DNA of 9,005 nucleotides from Thermococcus sp. (GTDB lineage Archaea > Methanobacteriota_B > Thermococci > Thermococcales > Thermococcaceae), in contig JALTCK010000042.1 in assembly GCA_027074805.1 (NCBI GenBank), forward strand, positions 1 to 9,005, in the 5' to 3' direction. Under the pieces are notes generated by a model. It saw nothing but the letters and a program-made list of their open reading frames with translations. It searched no databases and was not told the origin of the DNA. The translations under genes and the position numbers were made by a program. This document shows, piece after piece, positions 1-4,987 of this stretch (its first letter is position 1; the number at the start of each line of letters is the position of its first letter).

Positions 1-296
1 CCGTTATAGAGTACGAGAAGGAGGGCGACCTCGTCAAGGTCGAGGTCAGCGTCGGAAAGGAGATACCGCACCCGAACACCCCGGAGCACCACATAGCCTG
101 GATAGAACTTTACTTCCACCCAGAGGGAGAGAACTTTCCAGTTCTCGTCGGCAGGGTTGCCTTTACCAACCACGGCGACCCGCTCACCGAGCCGAGAGCG
201 GTCTTCTTCTTCAGGACGAGTAAAAAGGGCAAACTATACGCCCTGAGTTACTGCAACATCCACGGCCTCTGGGAGAACGAGGCCGCGCTCGAGTGA
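1..296 (+). CDS. sorA: Superoxide reductase (neelaredoxin type), 3' part; 5' end outside window
   Basis: This gene reduces superoxide to hydrogen peroxide at a mononuclear iron centre in the cytoplasm, normally with electrons from rubredoxin. The frame starts at base 3 and gives 97 residues, beginning VIEYEKEGDL and ending GLWENEAALE. Four of the five expected iron ligands are visible: His23 (in IPHPN), His29 (in EHHIAW), Cys84 and His87 (in YCNIHG). By alignment from memory to P. furiosus SOR these match His41, His47, Cys111 and His114. The missing first 18 or so residues would carry the fifth ligand histidine and the trans glutamate. The loop between the AFTNHG and TEPRAV segments is about nine residues shorter than in P. 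furiosus. It is followed by T-rich DNA and a separate promoter, so it ends its own transcript. Confidence 0.93.
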   Translation, partial: VIEYEKEGDLVKVEVSVGKEIPHPNTPEHHIAWIELYFHPEGENFPVLVGRVAFTNHGDPLTEPRAVFFFRTSKKGKLYALSYCNIHGLWENEAALE

Positions 297-330
297 TTTT
301 TCCCAATGCCCTATCACCTTTTCCTTTTCC
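294..330 (+). terminator. Probable T-rich archaeal terminator after SOR
   Basis: A run of five T directly follows the SOR stop codon, and two TTTT-type runs follow at 319-328. Archaeal intrinsic termination depends on such U-rich stretches without needing a hairpin. The next promoter begins just downstream. Confidence 0.45.
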
Positions 331-343
331 GGAAGGTTTATTT
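331..343 (+). promoter_or_regulatory. BRE/TATA promoter of the membrane-protein gene
   Basis: GGAAGG followed by TTTATTT (337-343) fits an archaeal BRE and TATA box. Transcription would start about 25 bases downstream, close to the ATG at 365 rather than the ATG at 390. This matters for the choice of start of the following gene. Confidence 0.5.
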
Positions 344-389
344 GCTGAGTCCCCTACTCCTACCATGAAAGTTTGAGGCGCTGAACGTT

Positions 390-1034
390 ATGGCTGAGTC
401 GTGGTACAATGCACTTATGAGCCTGAGTGGAGTTCTAACGCTCACAGGTGTTTTTCTGACATGGATTATCCAGAGGAAAATCGAAAAGGTTACCGGTAAA
501 AACGGCAGCTATTCCCTTCTCCTCCCCATCGGCGGCATTATGATAGCACTTGGCTTTGCCTGGTCAGTAGTCAGTGGCAATACCCTCAATGGGTGGGTAT
601 TATCCCTCATCCTCATAGGGCCCGCGATAATTGGCTACGCTCTCTTTGAGTTTGGATTTGAAGGTGTCAGTGGGAGACTAATAATCCAAGGGGTTCTGAC
701 GCTTCTCAGCCTTTTCGGTGCAGGCCATTATTCCACAGTCACCGTTGATGTCGCCTACGTCGGCCCATTCTTAGCGATCCTCCTCTTAATGAATGCCCAG
801 ATACTCATAACCCAAGGGAGCGGAAGAGTCCTCGTGGTCATCTCCTCGTGGCTCATTGTCCTCTTTTCATGGACCCGCTATATGCTGGGCGACACAACGG
901 GGTTTGTAAAGGCTGTCATAGTGGCCCCTTATGTCCTAGCGACCATAATCTGGGTGGTCACTCTTATCTCACTGTACCTTTCAATTTCAGCCGACTGCTC
1001 TCCGTTACACAGAACTGGGCAGGAAGGCTTATAA
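390..1034 (+). CDS. Multi-pass membrane protein of unknown function, possibly frameshifted at both ends
   Basis: I do not recognise this 214-residue protein. It is very hydrophobic, with about seven membrane segments near residues 9-27, 43-61, 66-86, 95-112, 118-139, 145-163 and 172-197. No catalytic or cofactor motif is visible. The ATG at 390 has only a weak GAGG sequence 11 bases upstream. An ATG at 365 sits where transcription is expected to start, but reads only MKV and then stops. Removing one A from its AAA would fuse it in frame as MKFEALNVMAESW. At the 3' end the reading frame finishes with an unconvincing tail (SADCSPLHRTGQEGL), while the +1 frame from about 979 gives a charged tail, YTELGRKAYNEALLGRNGEK. 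The gene may therefore be a pseudogene or contain sequencing errors. Confidence 0.6.
   Translation: MAESWYNALMSLSGVLTLTGVFLTWIIQRKIEKVTGKNGSYSLLLPIGGIMIALGFAWSVVSGNTLNGWVLSLILIGPAIIGYALFEFGFEGVSGRLIIQGVLTLLSLFGAGHYSTVTVDVAYVGPFLAILLLMNAQILITQGSGRVLVVISSWLIVLFSWTRYMLGDTTGFVKAVIVAPYVLATIIWVVTLISLYLSISADCSPLHRTGQEGL
1027..1034 (+). promoter_or_regulatory. TATA box of the DUF59/ferritin operon
   Basis: GCTTATAA lies at the end of the preceding frame. Counting 25 bases from its centre puts the transcription start near 1056, just before the GGTGA at 1057-1061, giving a leader of about 11 bases before the ATG at 1067. Confidence 0.5.
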
Positions 1035-1066
1035 CGAGGCACTCTTAGGAAGGAACGGTGAGAAAA

Positions 1067-1426
1067 ATGAAGGTTTACATGCCAGATCGCGAGTGGCCCG
1101 AGCACTACAGACCAGTTCTTAAGGAGCTCGCGAAGATAACTGATCCCATCACGGGGGGAGACATTCTAGACTCCGGTGTTATAGCAGGCTTAGAAGTTGA
1201 TGGTGACACGCTCAAGGTCTGGCTCAACTTCGAGAGCCACGCCGAGTACAACATAACCGGTGAGAGCGCAATAGCCTACTCCAAGATAATCGGAGATATT
1301 ATGGAACGGTTTGCCCTCGTGAAGTTCCAGAACGTGTACGTCTATGACCTCAAGAACAACACGGTTGGAATTTTTGAAAACAAAAAAGGATACAGGATAG
1401 AGGACATAAGCTCTAAGAAGGTATGA
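1067..1426 (+). CDS. DUF59/MIP18-family protein lacking cysteine (iron-sulfur assembly related)
   Basis: A 119-residue protein with the DUF59 (MIP18, SufT, PaaD-like) signature: a helix ending in LAKITDPITGGDILDSG (about residues 20-37), then a strand VIAGLEVDGDTLKVWLNF. The family takes part in iron-sulfur cluster assembly or cluster delivery. The conserved cysteine region of the family is replaced here by FESHAEYNITG, and the protein has no cysteine at all, so any role is likely to be structural or as a partner of the next gene product. I chose the ATG at 1067 because GGTGA sits 5 bases upstream; a GTG at 1058 is in frame but would put that Shine-Dalgarno inside the gene. It is the first gene of a three-gene operon. 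Confidence 0.75.
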   Translation: MKVYMPDREWPEHYRPVLKELAKITDPITGGDILDSGVIAGLEVDGDTLKVWLNFESHAEYNITGESAIAYSKIIGDIMERFALVKFQNVYVYDLKNNTVGIFENKKGYRIEDISSKKV

Positions 1427-1428
1427 AG

Positions 1429-1785
1429 ATGGGACTGCTCGGCATCTTCAAGAGACCAGAGAGAAAGCCCAAAAGGGGGCCAAGGGAGGACCTTCCGCCC
1501 GACGTCAAACACATTGTTGAGGCCCTTCGCTCGGTGAAAGATCCAGAGATAGGACTCGATATCGTGGAAGAGGGCCTGCTCTATGGCATAACTTTGGAAG
1601 GGAAGAAAGTGCAGGTTTTCCTCTTTATGGCCCGTTCCACCCCGGAATGTCATGCCTGCCAGATGCTGGCGATAAACGTCCAAAGGAAGATTCTGAGAGG
1701 TATCATTGAAATCCTAAAGGAGGAAGGTTTTAAGAGGATTGAGGTGTATAACGAAATTGGGCTTTTGCTGGAGGAATGGGGGTGA
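1429..1785 (+). CDS. DUF59/MIP18-family protein with CxxC pair
   Basis: A second DUF59 protein, 118 residues from this start. The N-terminus is basic (FKRPERKPKRGP) and the signature SVKDPEIGLDIVEEGLL lies near residues 36-52. A conserved-position cysteine pair follows in TPECHACQ (residues 74 and 77), followed by a helix and the strand KRIEVYN. DUF59 proteins act in iron-sulfur cluster assembly, and the cysteines make cluster or thiol chemistry plausible. An ATG at 1423 overlaps the upstream stop as ATGA, but there the AAGG sequence would be nearly touching the start; from 1429 the spacing is about 6 bases. Together with its cysteine-free neighbour it may form a heterodimer. The operon context with a diiron protein suggests iron or redox homeostasis. 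Confidence 0.75.
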   Translation: MGLLGIFKRPERKPKRGPREDLPPDVKHIVEALRSVKDPEIGLDIVEEGLLYGITLEGKKVQVFLFMARSTPECHACQMLAINVQRKILRGIIEILKEEGFKRIEVYNEIGLLLEEWG

Positions 1786-1790
1786 TAAAG
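1778..1790 (+). promoter_or_regulatory. Strong Shine-Dalgarno that fixes the rubrerythrin-like start
   Basis: GGGGGTGAT overlaps the stop codon of the preceding gene and lies 4 bases before the ATG at 1791. It makes that ATG a much better start than the in-frame ATG at 1776, and indicates translational coupling. Confidence 0.7.
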
Positions 1791-2315
1791 ATGGTTCCAC
1801 CCGAACTTGAAGAGGGGCTTCCCATTGAAAAAATGAAGGATTTCTCCATTGAAGAGCTCCTAGGAATGGCCATAAAAGCCGAGATAGGTGCCAAAAGATT
1901 CTACGAGAGTCTAGCGGATAGAATAGACATACAGGAACTTAAAAGTAAGATCGAGTGGCTCGCTGAAGAGGAAAAGAAGCACGAAGAACTCCTGAGAAGG
2001 ATCTACGCCACTATGTTCCCTGGGAAGGAGGTGGTTTTCCCAAAGGATCACATCGGGCCGGAGCTCCAACCGGTCGCGAGGAAGCTCCACGATGTCAAGG
2101 ACATAATCGATCTGATAAGATGGGCAATGAAGGCCGAGGAAATAGCGGCCCAGTTCTACGCAGAGCTTGAAAACATGGTGGACACCGAGGACAAGAAGCG
2201 CCTCATGCGCTACCTCAGTGACATGGAATGGGGTCACTACTACAACCTCAAAGCTGAGTACGAGTTGCTTCTTGACTGGGAGATGTATAGCCAGATGATG
2301 CATGTCGGCCCGTAA
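1791..2315 (+). CDS. Rubrerythrin-type ferritin-like diiron protein (no rubredoxin domain)
   Basis: This 174-residue protein has the four-helix diiron pattern of the rubrerythrin/COG1633 group. Ligand candidates are Glu31 (KAEIGAKRFY), Glu61 and His64 (EEKKH), Glu116 (KAEEIAAQFY), and Glu146 with His149 (MEWGH). Both halves show the same 30-residue step from glutamate to ExxH, as expected for the internal repeat of the fold. There is no C-terminal rubredoxin domain, so any peroxide reduction would need a separate electron donor. Its position behind two DUF59 genes and near SOR suggests removal of peroxide or iron in oxygen defence. It is a close architectural paralogue of the proteins encoded at 5321-5797 and 6384-6908. 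Confidence 0.85.
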   Translation: MVPPELEEGLPIEKMKDFSIEELLGMAIKAEIGAKRFYESLADRIDIQELKSKIEWLAEEEKKHEELLRRIYATMFPGKEVVFPKDHIGPELQPVARKLHDVKDIIDLIRWAMKAEEIAAQFYAELENMVDTEDKKRLMRYLSDMEWGHYYNLKAEYELLLDWEMYSQMMHVGP

Positions 2316-2327
2316 AAAGCCGAACTC

Positions 2328-2346
2328 CCATATTTTCTAGATTTTC
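2328..2346 (+). terminator. Probable T-rich terminator of the plus-strand operon
   Basis: Two T4 runs (TATTTTCTAGATTTTC) follow 13 bases after the rubrerythrin-like stop codon, in the gap between convergent genes. Confidence 0.4.
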
Positions 2347-2388
2347 ATCCAAAAGGTTGACCTTTATCCAGAAGACAGACCTAAAGTC

Positions 2389-2402
2389 AAAAGGAATAAA
2401 AA
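2389..2402 (-). terminator. Probable T-rich terminator of the minus-strand ferritin-like gene
   Basis: Read on the minus strand, T5 and T4 runs occur 26 to 39 bases after the stop codon at 2428, suiting archaeal U-rich termination. Confidence 0.4.
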
Positions 2403-2427
2403 TGAAACCTAACAAAGGCTCTGGTGC

Positions 2428-2871
2428 TCACTCCTTATACGTTGCTATCAGCTCCGCCAGAAGTCTATGATGCTCCTGCTCGTTCTTGATGAGAGCTTCT
2501 GCGAGACCTTTAAACAGTGGATGGGTCATCTTCTCCGCCATCTTCTGGTAAGTCTCAATCATGTCCTTCTCTATCTCAAGGTGCATCTCGGCGAAGCGCT
2601 TCACCAAGGCTTTTTGTTCCGGGGATAGCTCAATCTCCTTGACCTCCTCTAGAGGCCCTTCTCCAGAGAGCTTCTCCAGCTCCTTCTGAGCGTTGAGTAT
2701 GGCCTCCATGAGGTGCTTGTGGATGATGGTATCAACTGCTATCCTCCCAACTATCTCCTCAACCTTAGTGTACCTCAATCCCTGCCCTCTTATGAGACCC
2801 AGACCGTCAGTATAGCTGGAGGCAGCCTTTTTCTCGGTTTCGTACGCCTTCTTAACCAATGGCTCTGACAT
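2428..2871 (-). CDS. Divergent ferritin-like four-helix protein
   Basis: A 147-residue, almost wholly helical and charged protein. The second half keeps a rubrerythrin-type site: Glu101 with Tyr108 seven residues later, then Glu131 and His134 in NEQEHH, again 30 residues apart. The first half is remodelled. Glu13 with Tyr20 is present, but the expected ExxH is replaced by a region containing Asp47, His51 and His53 (DTIIHKH), shifted by about four residues. The ferritin fold is likely, but whether it binds two irons is uncertain. The start at 2871 is chosen because GGTGAT lies 4 bases upstream; a GTG at 2880 and an ATG at 2877 are also in frame. It has its own promoter and lies downstream of the encapsulated-ferritin-like gene on the same strand. 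Confidence 0.7.
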   Translation of the reverse strand: MSEPLVKKAYETEKKAASSYTDGLGLIRGQGLRYTKVEEIVGRIAVDTIIHKHLMEAILNAQKELEKLSGEGPLEEVKEIELSPEQKALVKRFAEMHLEIEKDMIETYQKMAEKMTHPLFKGLAEALIKNEQEHHRLLAELIATYKE

Positions 2872-2899
2872 GGACATCACCGAAATAATATGGACATCG

Positions 2900-2914
2900 A
2901 ACGTTAATAACGTT
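2900..2914 (-). promoter_or_regulatory. Palindromic TATA region of the divergent ferritin-like gene
   Basis: On the minus strand AACGTTATTAACGTT contains a TATA-like TTATTAA whose centre is about 36 bases from the ATG. The predicted start near 2882 gives an 11-base leader carrying GGTGAT. The TATA is framed by two AACGTT copies, so a protein bound here would block TBP. Confidence 0.45.
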
Positions 2915-2954
2915 TTTCATTGAACTCAAGAGGACAAAACCGTTCCCAAGGTAA

Positions 2955-2996
2955 CGAAAATCCAAATGAAAAATGCTGAAAATCAAAACCCAAAAC
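2955..2996 (-). terminator. Poly-T terminator after the encapsulated-ferritin-like gene
   Basis: Read on the minus strand, five runs of four or five T follow the stop codon at 2997 within about 40 bases. This is a strong example of archaeal U-rich termination, and separates this gene from the next minus-strand gene. Confidence 0.6.
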
Positions 2997-3299
2997 TCAC
3001 AGCTCGACCTTTATCCCGGTCTCTTCCTCGACTTCCTCGAAGCCGTGCTTCATGTACTCTGCCAGCTCCTCATCGACCTCGAAGAGCGCCGCGAGGAATT
3101 CCCCGAAGTGCTCCTTCTCCTCGTTGGCCACATCGAGGAAGATGTGCCTTATCCTCTCGTCCTCAATGCCAGCAGCAAGCTGCTCGTAGATGTTTATGGC
3201 GTCGAGCTCGGCCTCGATGGCCCAGCGGAGGGCCTGGGCAATCTCCCTCTTGGTCAGGGGCCTGTCCTTCGGGAGCTCAAAGGGGTACTTTGCCAGCAT
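2997..3299 (-). CDS. Stand-alone encapsulated-ferritin-like protein (EncFtn family)
   Basis: A 100-residue protein with the compact two-helix ferritin half-domain of the EncFtn family. Members dimerise to form a ferroxidase site and normally work inside encapsulin nanocompartments. The ligand set is visible as Glu31 (AIEAELDAINIYEQ), Glu61 and His64 (NEEKEHFGEF), matching Glu32, Glu62 and His65 of the R. rubrum protein as I recall it. The C-terminal HGFEEVEEETGI strongly recalls the ferritin domain fused to the shell protein of P. furiosus (PF1192, from memory). Here the protein stops after that point and no shell domain follows. GGTGAT lies 3 bases before the ATG. It follows the DPSL gene by 48 bases but has its own TATA. 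Confidence 0.82.
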   Translation of the reverse strand: MLAKYPFELPKDRPLTKREIAQALRWAIEAELDAINIYEQLAAGIEDERIRHIFLDVANEEKEHFGEFLAALFEVDEELAEYMKHGFEEVEEETGIKVEL

Positions 3300-3330
3300 G
3301 GTATCACCACCCCTAATTCTCCCTCAGTCC

Positions 3331-3340
3331 TAATAACCTT
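3331..3340 (-). promoter_or_regulatory. Internal TATA box for the EncFtn-like gene
   Basis: AAGGTTATTA on the minus strand lies in the 48-base gap after the DPSL gene. Its centre is about 36 bases from the ATG, which is the same geometry as the TATA boxes of the neighbouring ferritin-family genes. The gene can probably be expressed apart from DPSL. Confidence 0.45.
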
Positions 3341-3347
3341 GTCCCCG

Positions 3348-3899
3348 TCACCGGAGGAACTTCGAGACGTATGGGCTCTCTCCAGGTTTACTCCGCCTGA
3401 AGTGGCCGCTCGGCTTGCCCGTCAGGAGCTCCTCAAACCAGGCCTCGTGCTCTATCTCCTCGTGGAGTATCGCGAGGGCCAAATCGTAGGTCCTTGGGTC
3501 TTTACCCATCGTGTAGTTGCATATCTCCGTGTAAACTCCAACGGCACAGCGTTCGGCCTCAAGAAGAACCTTCAGGATATTTTCAACCGTCGGCTCCTCT
3601 GGGAGGTAGGCGTCGCGGCACCAGGCCATCTTCGAGAAGTCCACAATGTCCCTCGGAAGCTCCCCACCGAGCTCATAAATCCTCGGCACGAGGGCCTCGA
3701 AGTGGTTCCTGTCCTCAAGGCGTGCATCCTCGACGATTTCCTTTATCGTCTCACCTTCCATGCCCGCGGCGTGGTTCCTCAGAACCGTGTAGTAGTAATA
3801 GGTTGTAAACTCCGCCGCTGCCGCCTTCACCAGCATGTCCAAAAGTTTTTCCACATCTACTCCAGCCCGCTCCACGAGCCGTCTGTTATGTTCCGACAT
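3348..3899 (-). CDS. DPS-like protein (DPSL, thioferritin)
   Basis: A 183-residue protein that I recognise as archaeal DPSL. These form a 12-subunit cage that oxidises iron with hydrogen peroxide and stores it, protecting DNA from Fenton chemistry. Candidate ligands are Glu30 (AAAAEFTTYYYY), Glu62/Asp63 with His66 (LEDRNHF), Glu114/Glu116 (LLEAERCA) and Glu148 with His151 (EEIEH). Cys94, Cys118 and Cys127 are present; a cysteine pair next to the diiron site is the hallmark of the thioferritin group. The C-terminus GHFRR..KPGESPYVSKFLR is family-typical. The ATG at 3899 has GGTGA 5 bases upstream; the TTG and GTG further upstream are not needed. In P. furiosus the homologue (PF1193) lies beside the encapsulin-ferritin gene, as the EncFtn-like gene does here. 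Confidence 0.93.
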   Translation of the reverse strand: MSEHNRRLVERAGVDVEKLLDMLVKAAAAEFTTYYYYTVLRNHAAGMEGETIKEIVEDARLEDRNHFEALVPRIYELGGELPRDIVDFSKMAWCRDAYLPEEPTVENILKVLLEAERCAVGVYTEICNYTMGKDPRTYDLALAILHEEIEHEAWFEELLTGKPSGHFRRSKPGESPYVSKFLR

Positions 3900-3923
3900 A
3901 GGTTTCACCAAAGACTGTTGGCA

Positions 3924-3971
3924 TTTCTACCTAATAAAACTTTCTATCTAGAAATTAGTTTTAATTAGAAA
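3924..3971. promoter_or_regulatory. Nested 48-bp dyad operator between DPSL and the Fur-like regulator
   Basis: Four half-sites lie about one axis at 3947.5: TTTCTA at 3924 and 3941, then TAGAAA at 3949 and 3966. Each outer site starts 17 bases from its inner partner. The inner pair forms TTTCTATCTAGAAA (3941-3954). By my count, 17 of 24 positions are symmetric over the whole element. It covers the TATA box of the DPSL gene (minus strand, 3931-3940) and touches that of the regulator. The most likely ligand is the Fur-family protein encoded next door, which would then be autoregulated. Confidence 0.65.
3931..3940 (-). promoter_or_regulatory. TATA box of the DPSL gene
   Basis: GTTTTATTAG on the minus strand, with its centre about 36 bases from the ATG at 3899. 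Its upstream (BRE) side abuts the inner operator palindrome, so binding there would block TFB/TBP. Confidence 0.55.
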
Positions 3972-3973
3972 GA

Positions 3974-3981
3974 CTTATAAA
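3974..3981 (+). promoter_or_regulatory. TATA box of the Fur-like regulator operon
   Basis: CTTATAAA lies 25 bases from the ATG at 4003, measured from its centre. Transcription should therefore begin at or next to the start codon, giving a leaderless mRNA; no Shine-Dalgarno is seen there. The outer TAGAAA half-site of the operator directly precedes this box. Confidence 0.6.
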
Positions 3982-4002
3982 CTTCCGGACATAGCCCCAA
4001 CC

Positions 4003-4389
4003 ATGTGGAAAGAAGAGGCTCTTGAACGGCTTAAGGGAAGTGGCTATAAGCTCACCCCCCAGAGGCTCAAACTCGTGGAGATACTCAATAGAATCGGGAG
4101 AGAACACCCCTCTCTAAAAGACCTCCTCATTGAGATCAGAGAAGAATTTCCAACCATGAGCTTCTCGACGCTGTACTCCAACGTCCTAACGCTGAAGGAG
4201 CTTGGTCTGCTCGAACTGTTCTCCCTCGATGGGGAGACAAGAATCGAGATGAACACGAAACCCCACATAAACATCATTGAAAGAGACAGGGTAATTGACG
4301 TCGATGATCCCGATATAATCGAGGCCATCCACCAAAAGATCGGAAAGAAGGTGAGGCTCGTCAACGTTCTTGTTGGTGAGGAGCCTTGA
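4003..4389 (+). CDS. Fur/PerR-family transcriptional regulator without zinc cysteines
   Basis: A 128-residue protein. The N-terminal half is a Fur-type winged helix: GYKLTPQRLKLVEIL (15-28), HPSLKDLL (35-42), the recognition helix SFSTLYSNVLTL (53-64), then LGLLELF and the wing ending in GETRIEM. The metal region is unusual. The family's HxH is His88-Ile-Asn90, and the two structural CxxC motifs are absent; the protein has no cysteine. His35 could correspond to one PerR regulatory ligand. The C-terminal dimerisation part is short. Family members sense iron or peroxide and repress stress and iron genes. It is transcribed divergently from DPSL across a shared operator. In P. furiosus the equivalent gene, as I recall, is PF1194, annotated PerR. 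Confidence 0.82.
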   Translation: MWKEEALERLKGSGYKLTPQRLKLVEILNRIGREHPSLKDLLIEIREEFPTMSFSTLYSNVLTLKELGLLELFSLDGETRIEMNTKPHINIIERDRVIDVDDPDIIEAIHQKIGKKVRLVNVLVGEEP

Positions 4390-4982
4390 AGGGGAAACTT
4401 GCCTTCTCACTCATTCTTATTGCCCTTCTGGCCCTCGGCACCTACTGGGCCGGAACTCCAGGTGAGACAAAACGCATCGCCGAAAAAGCCCCCAATCCTG
4501 AGGAGAAAATCCAGGGCGGACCCGTGATAGAGATAACAGGTCTCGTGGAGAGGCCTTACAACGTAAGCATCGAGGAGCTTGGGGAGATGCCATCACGCAG
4601 TGTTCAGGCGGTTCTCTACTGCGTTGGCGCGCCAAATAAGGCTCTCAAGAACGGTACCTGGACAGGGGTGCCTCTGAGCTACCTCATCCAGAGAGCTGAA
4701 ATCAAGAAAAACGCAGTAAAGGTAGCGCTCTACGCGAGTGATGGTTACACCACAGACCTAAAGTTAGAAGACATAATCAACGACGAAAACATAATAGTCG
4801 CCTACGAGTACAACGGCGAATCGATAAGCCCGAGGCTCGTAGTTCCTGGGAGATGGGGCTACAAATGGATCAAGCGCATAATCAAAATAGAACTCGTTGA
4901 CTACGACTTTAAGGGCACGTGGGAGAGTGCAGGATACCCAGATGACGCTTACATTGAAAACGAAGACCTTCGCTGGAAGTGA
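4386..4982 (+). CDS. Secreted or membrane-anchored sulfite-oxidase-family molybdopterin protein
   Basis: 198 residues starting with TTG, which overlaps the regulator's stop as TTGA; GGTGAGGAG lies just upstream. Residues 5-22 form a signal peptide or anchor (KLAFSLILIALLALGTY) with no twin-arginine motif. The rest matches the oxidoreductase molybdopterin-binding domain of the sulfite oxidase/MsrP family: a segment with Cys79 (VLYCVGAPN), the expected thiolate ligand of Mo or W, then TWTGVPLSYL (91-100), ASDGYTTDL (118-126) and RLVVPGRWGYKWIKRI (150-165). It lacks the C-terminal dimerisation domain of eukaryotic sulfite oxidase. The substrate is unknown; repair of oxidised methionine or sulfur-compound oxidation are possibilities. 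Thermococcales often use tungsten, so either metal is possible. Confidence 0.82.
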   Translation: MKGKLAFSLILIALLALGTYWAGTPGETKRIAEKAPNPEEKIQGGPVIEITGLVERPYNVSIEELGEMPSRSVQAVLYCVGAPNKALKNGTWTGVPLSYLIQRAEIKKNAVKVALYASDGYTTDLKLEDIINDENIIVAYEYNGESISPRLVVPGRWGYKWIKRIIKIELVDYDFKGTWESAGYPDDAYIENEDLRWK

Positions 4983-4987
4983 GTTTC

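Noticed and set aside
848..1048. Plus-strand frame inside the membrane-protein gene
   Set aside because: Different frame from the hydrophobic protein, no ribosome site, no domain character.
1776..1778. Upstream ATG of the rubrerythrin-like gene at 1776
   Set aside because: The strong GGGGGTGAT lies after it and 4 bases before the ATG at 1791, so 1791 is preferred.
2352..2365. Palindrome AAAGGTTGACCTTT resembling a 6-2-6 operator
   Set aside because: It lies between two convergent gene ends with no promoter nearby, so an operator role is unlikely; a two-base loop also makes a poor hairpin.
2973..3968. Long plus-strand open frame (331 codons) over the EncFtn-like and DPSL genes
   Set aside because: It is antisense to two well-supported ferritin-family genes with intact metal motifs and Shine-Dalgarno sites. 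Its own translation has no recognisable domain, and it spans both minus-strand promoters.
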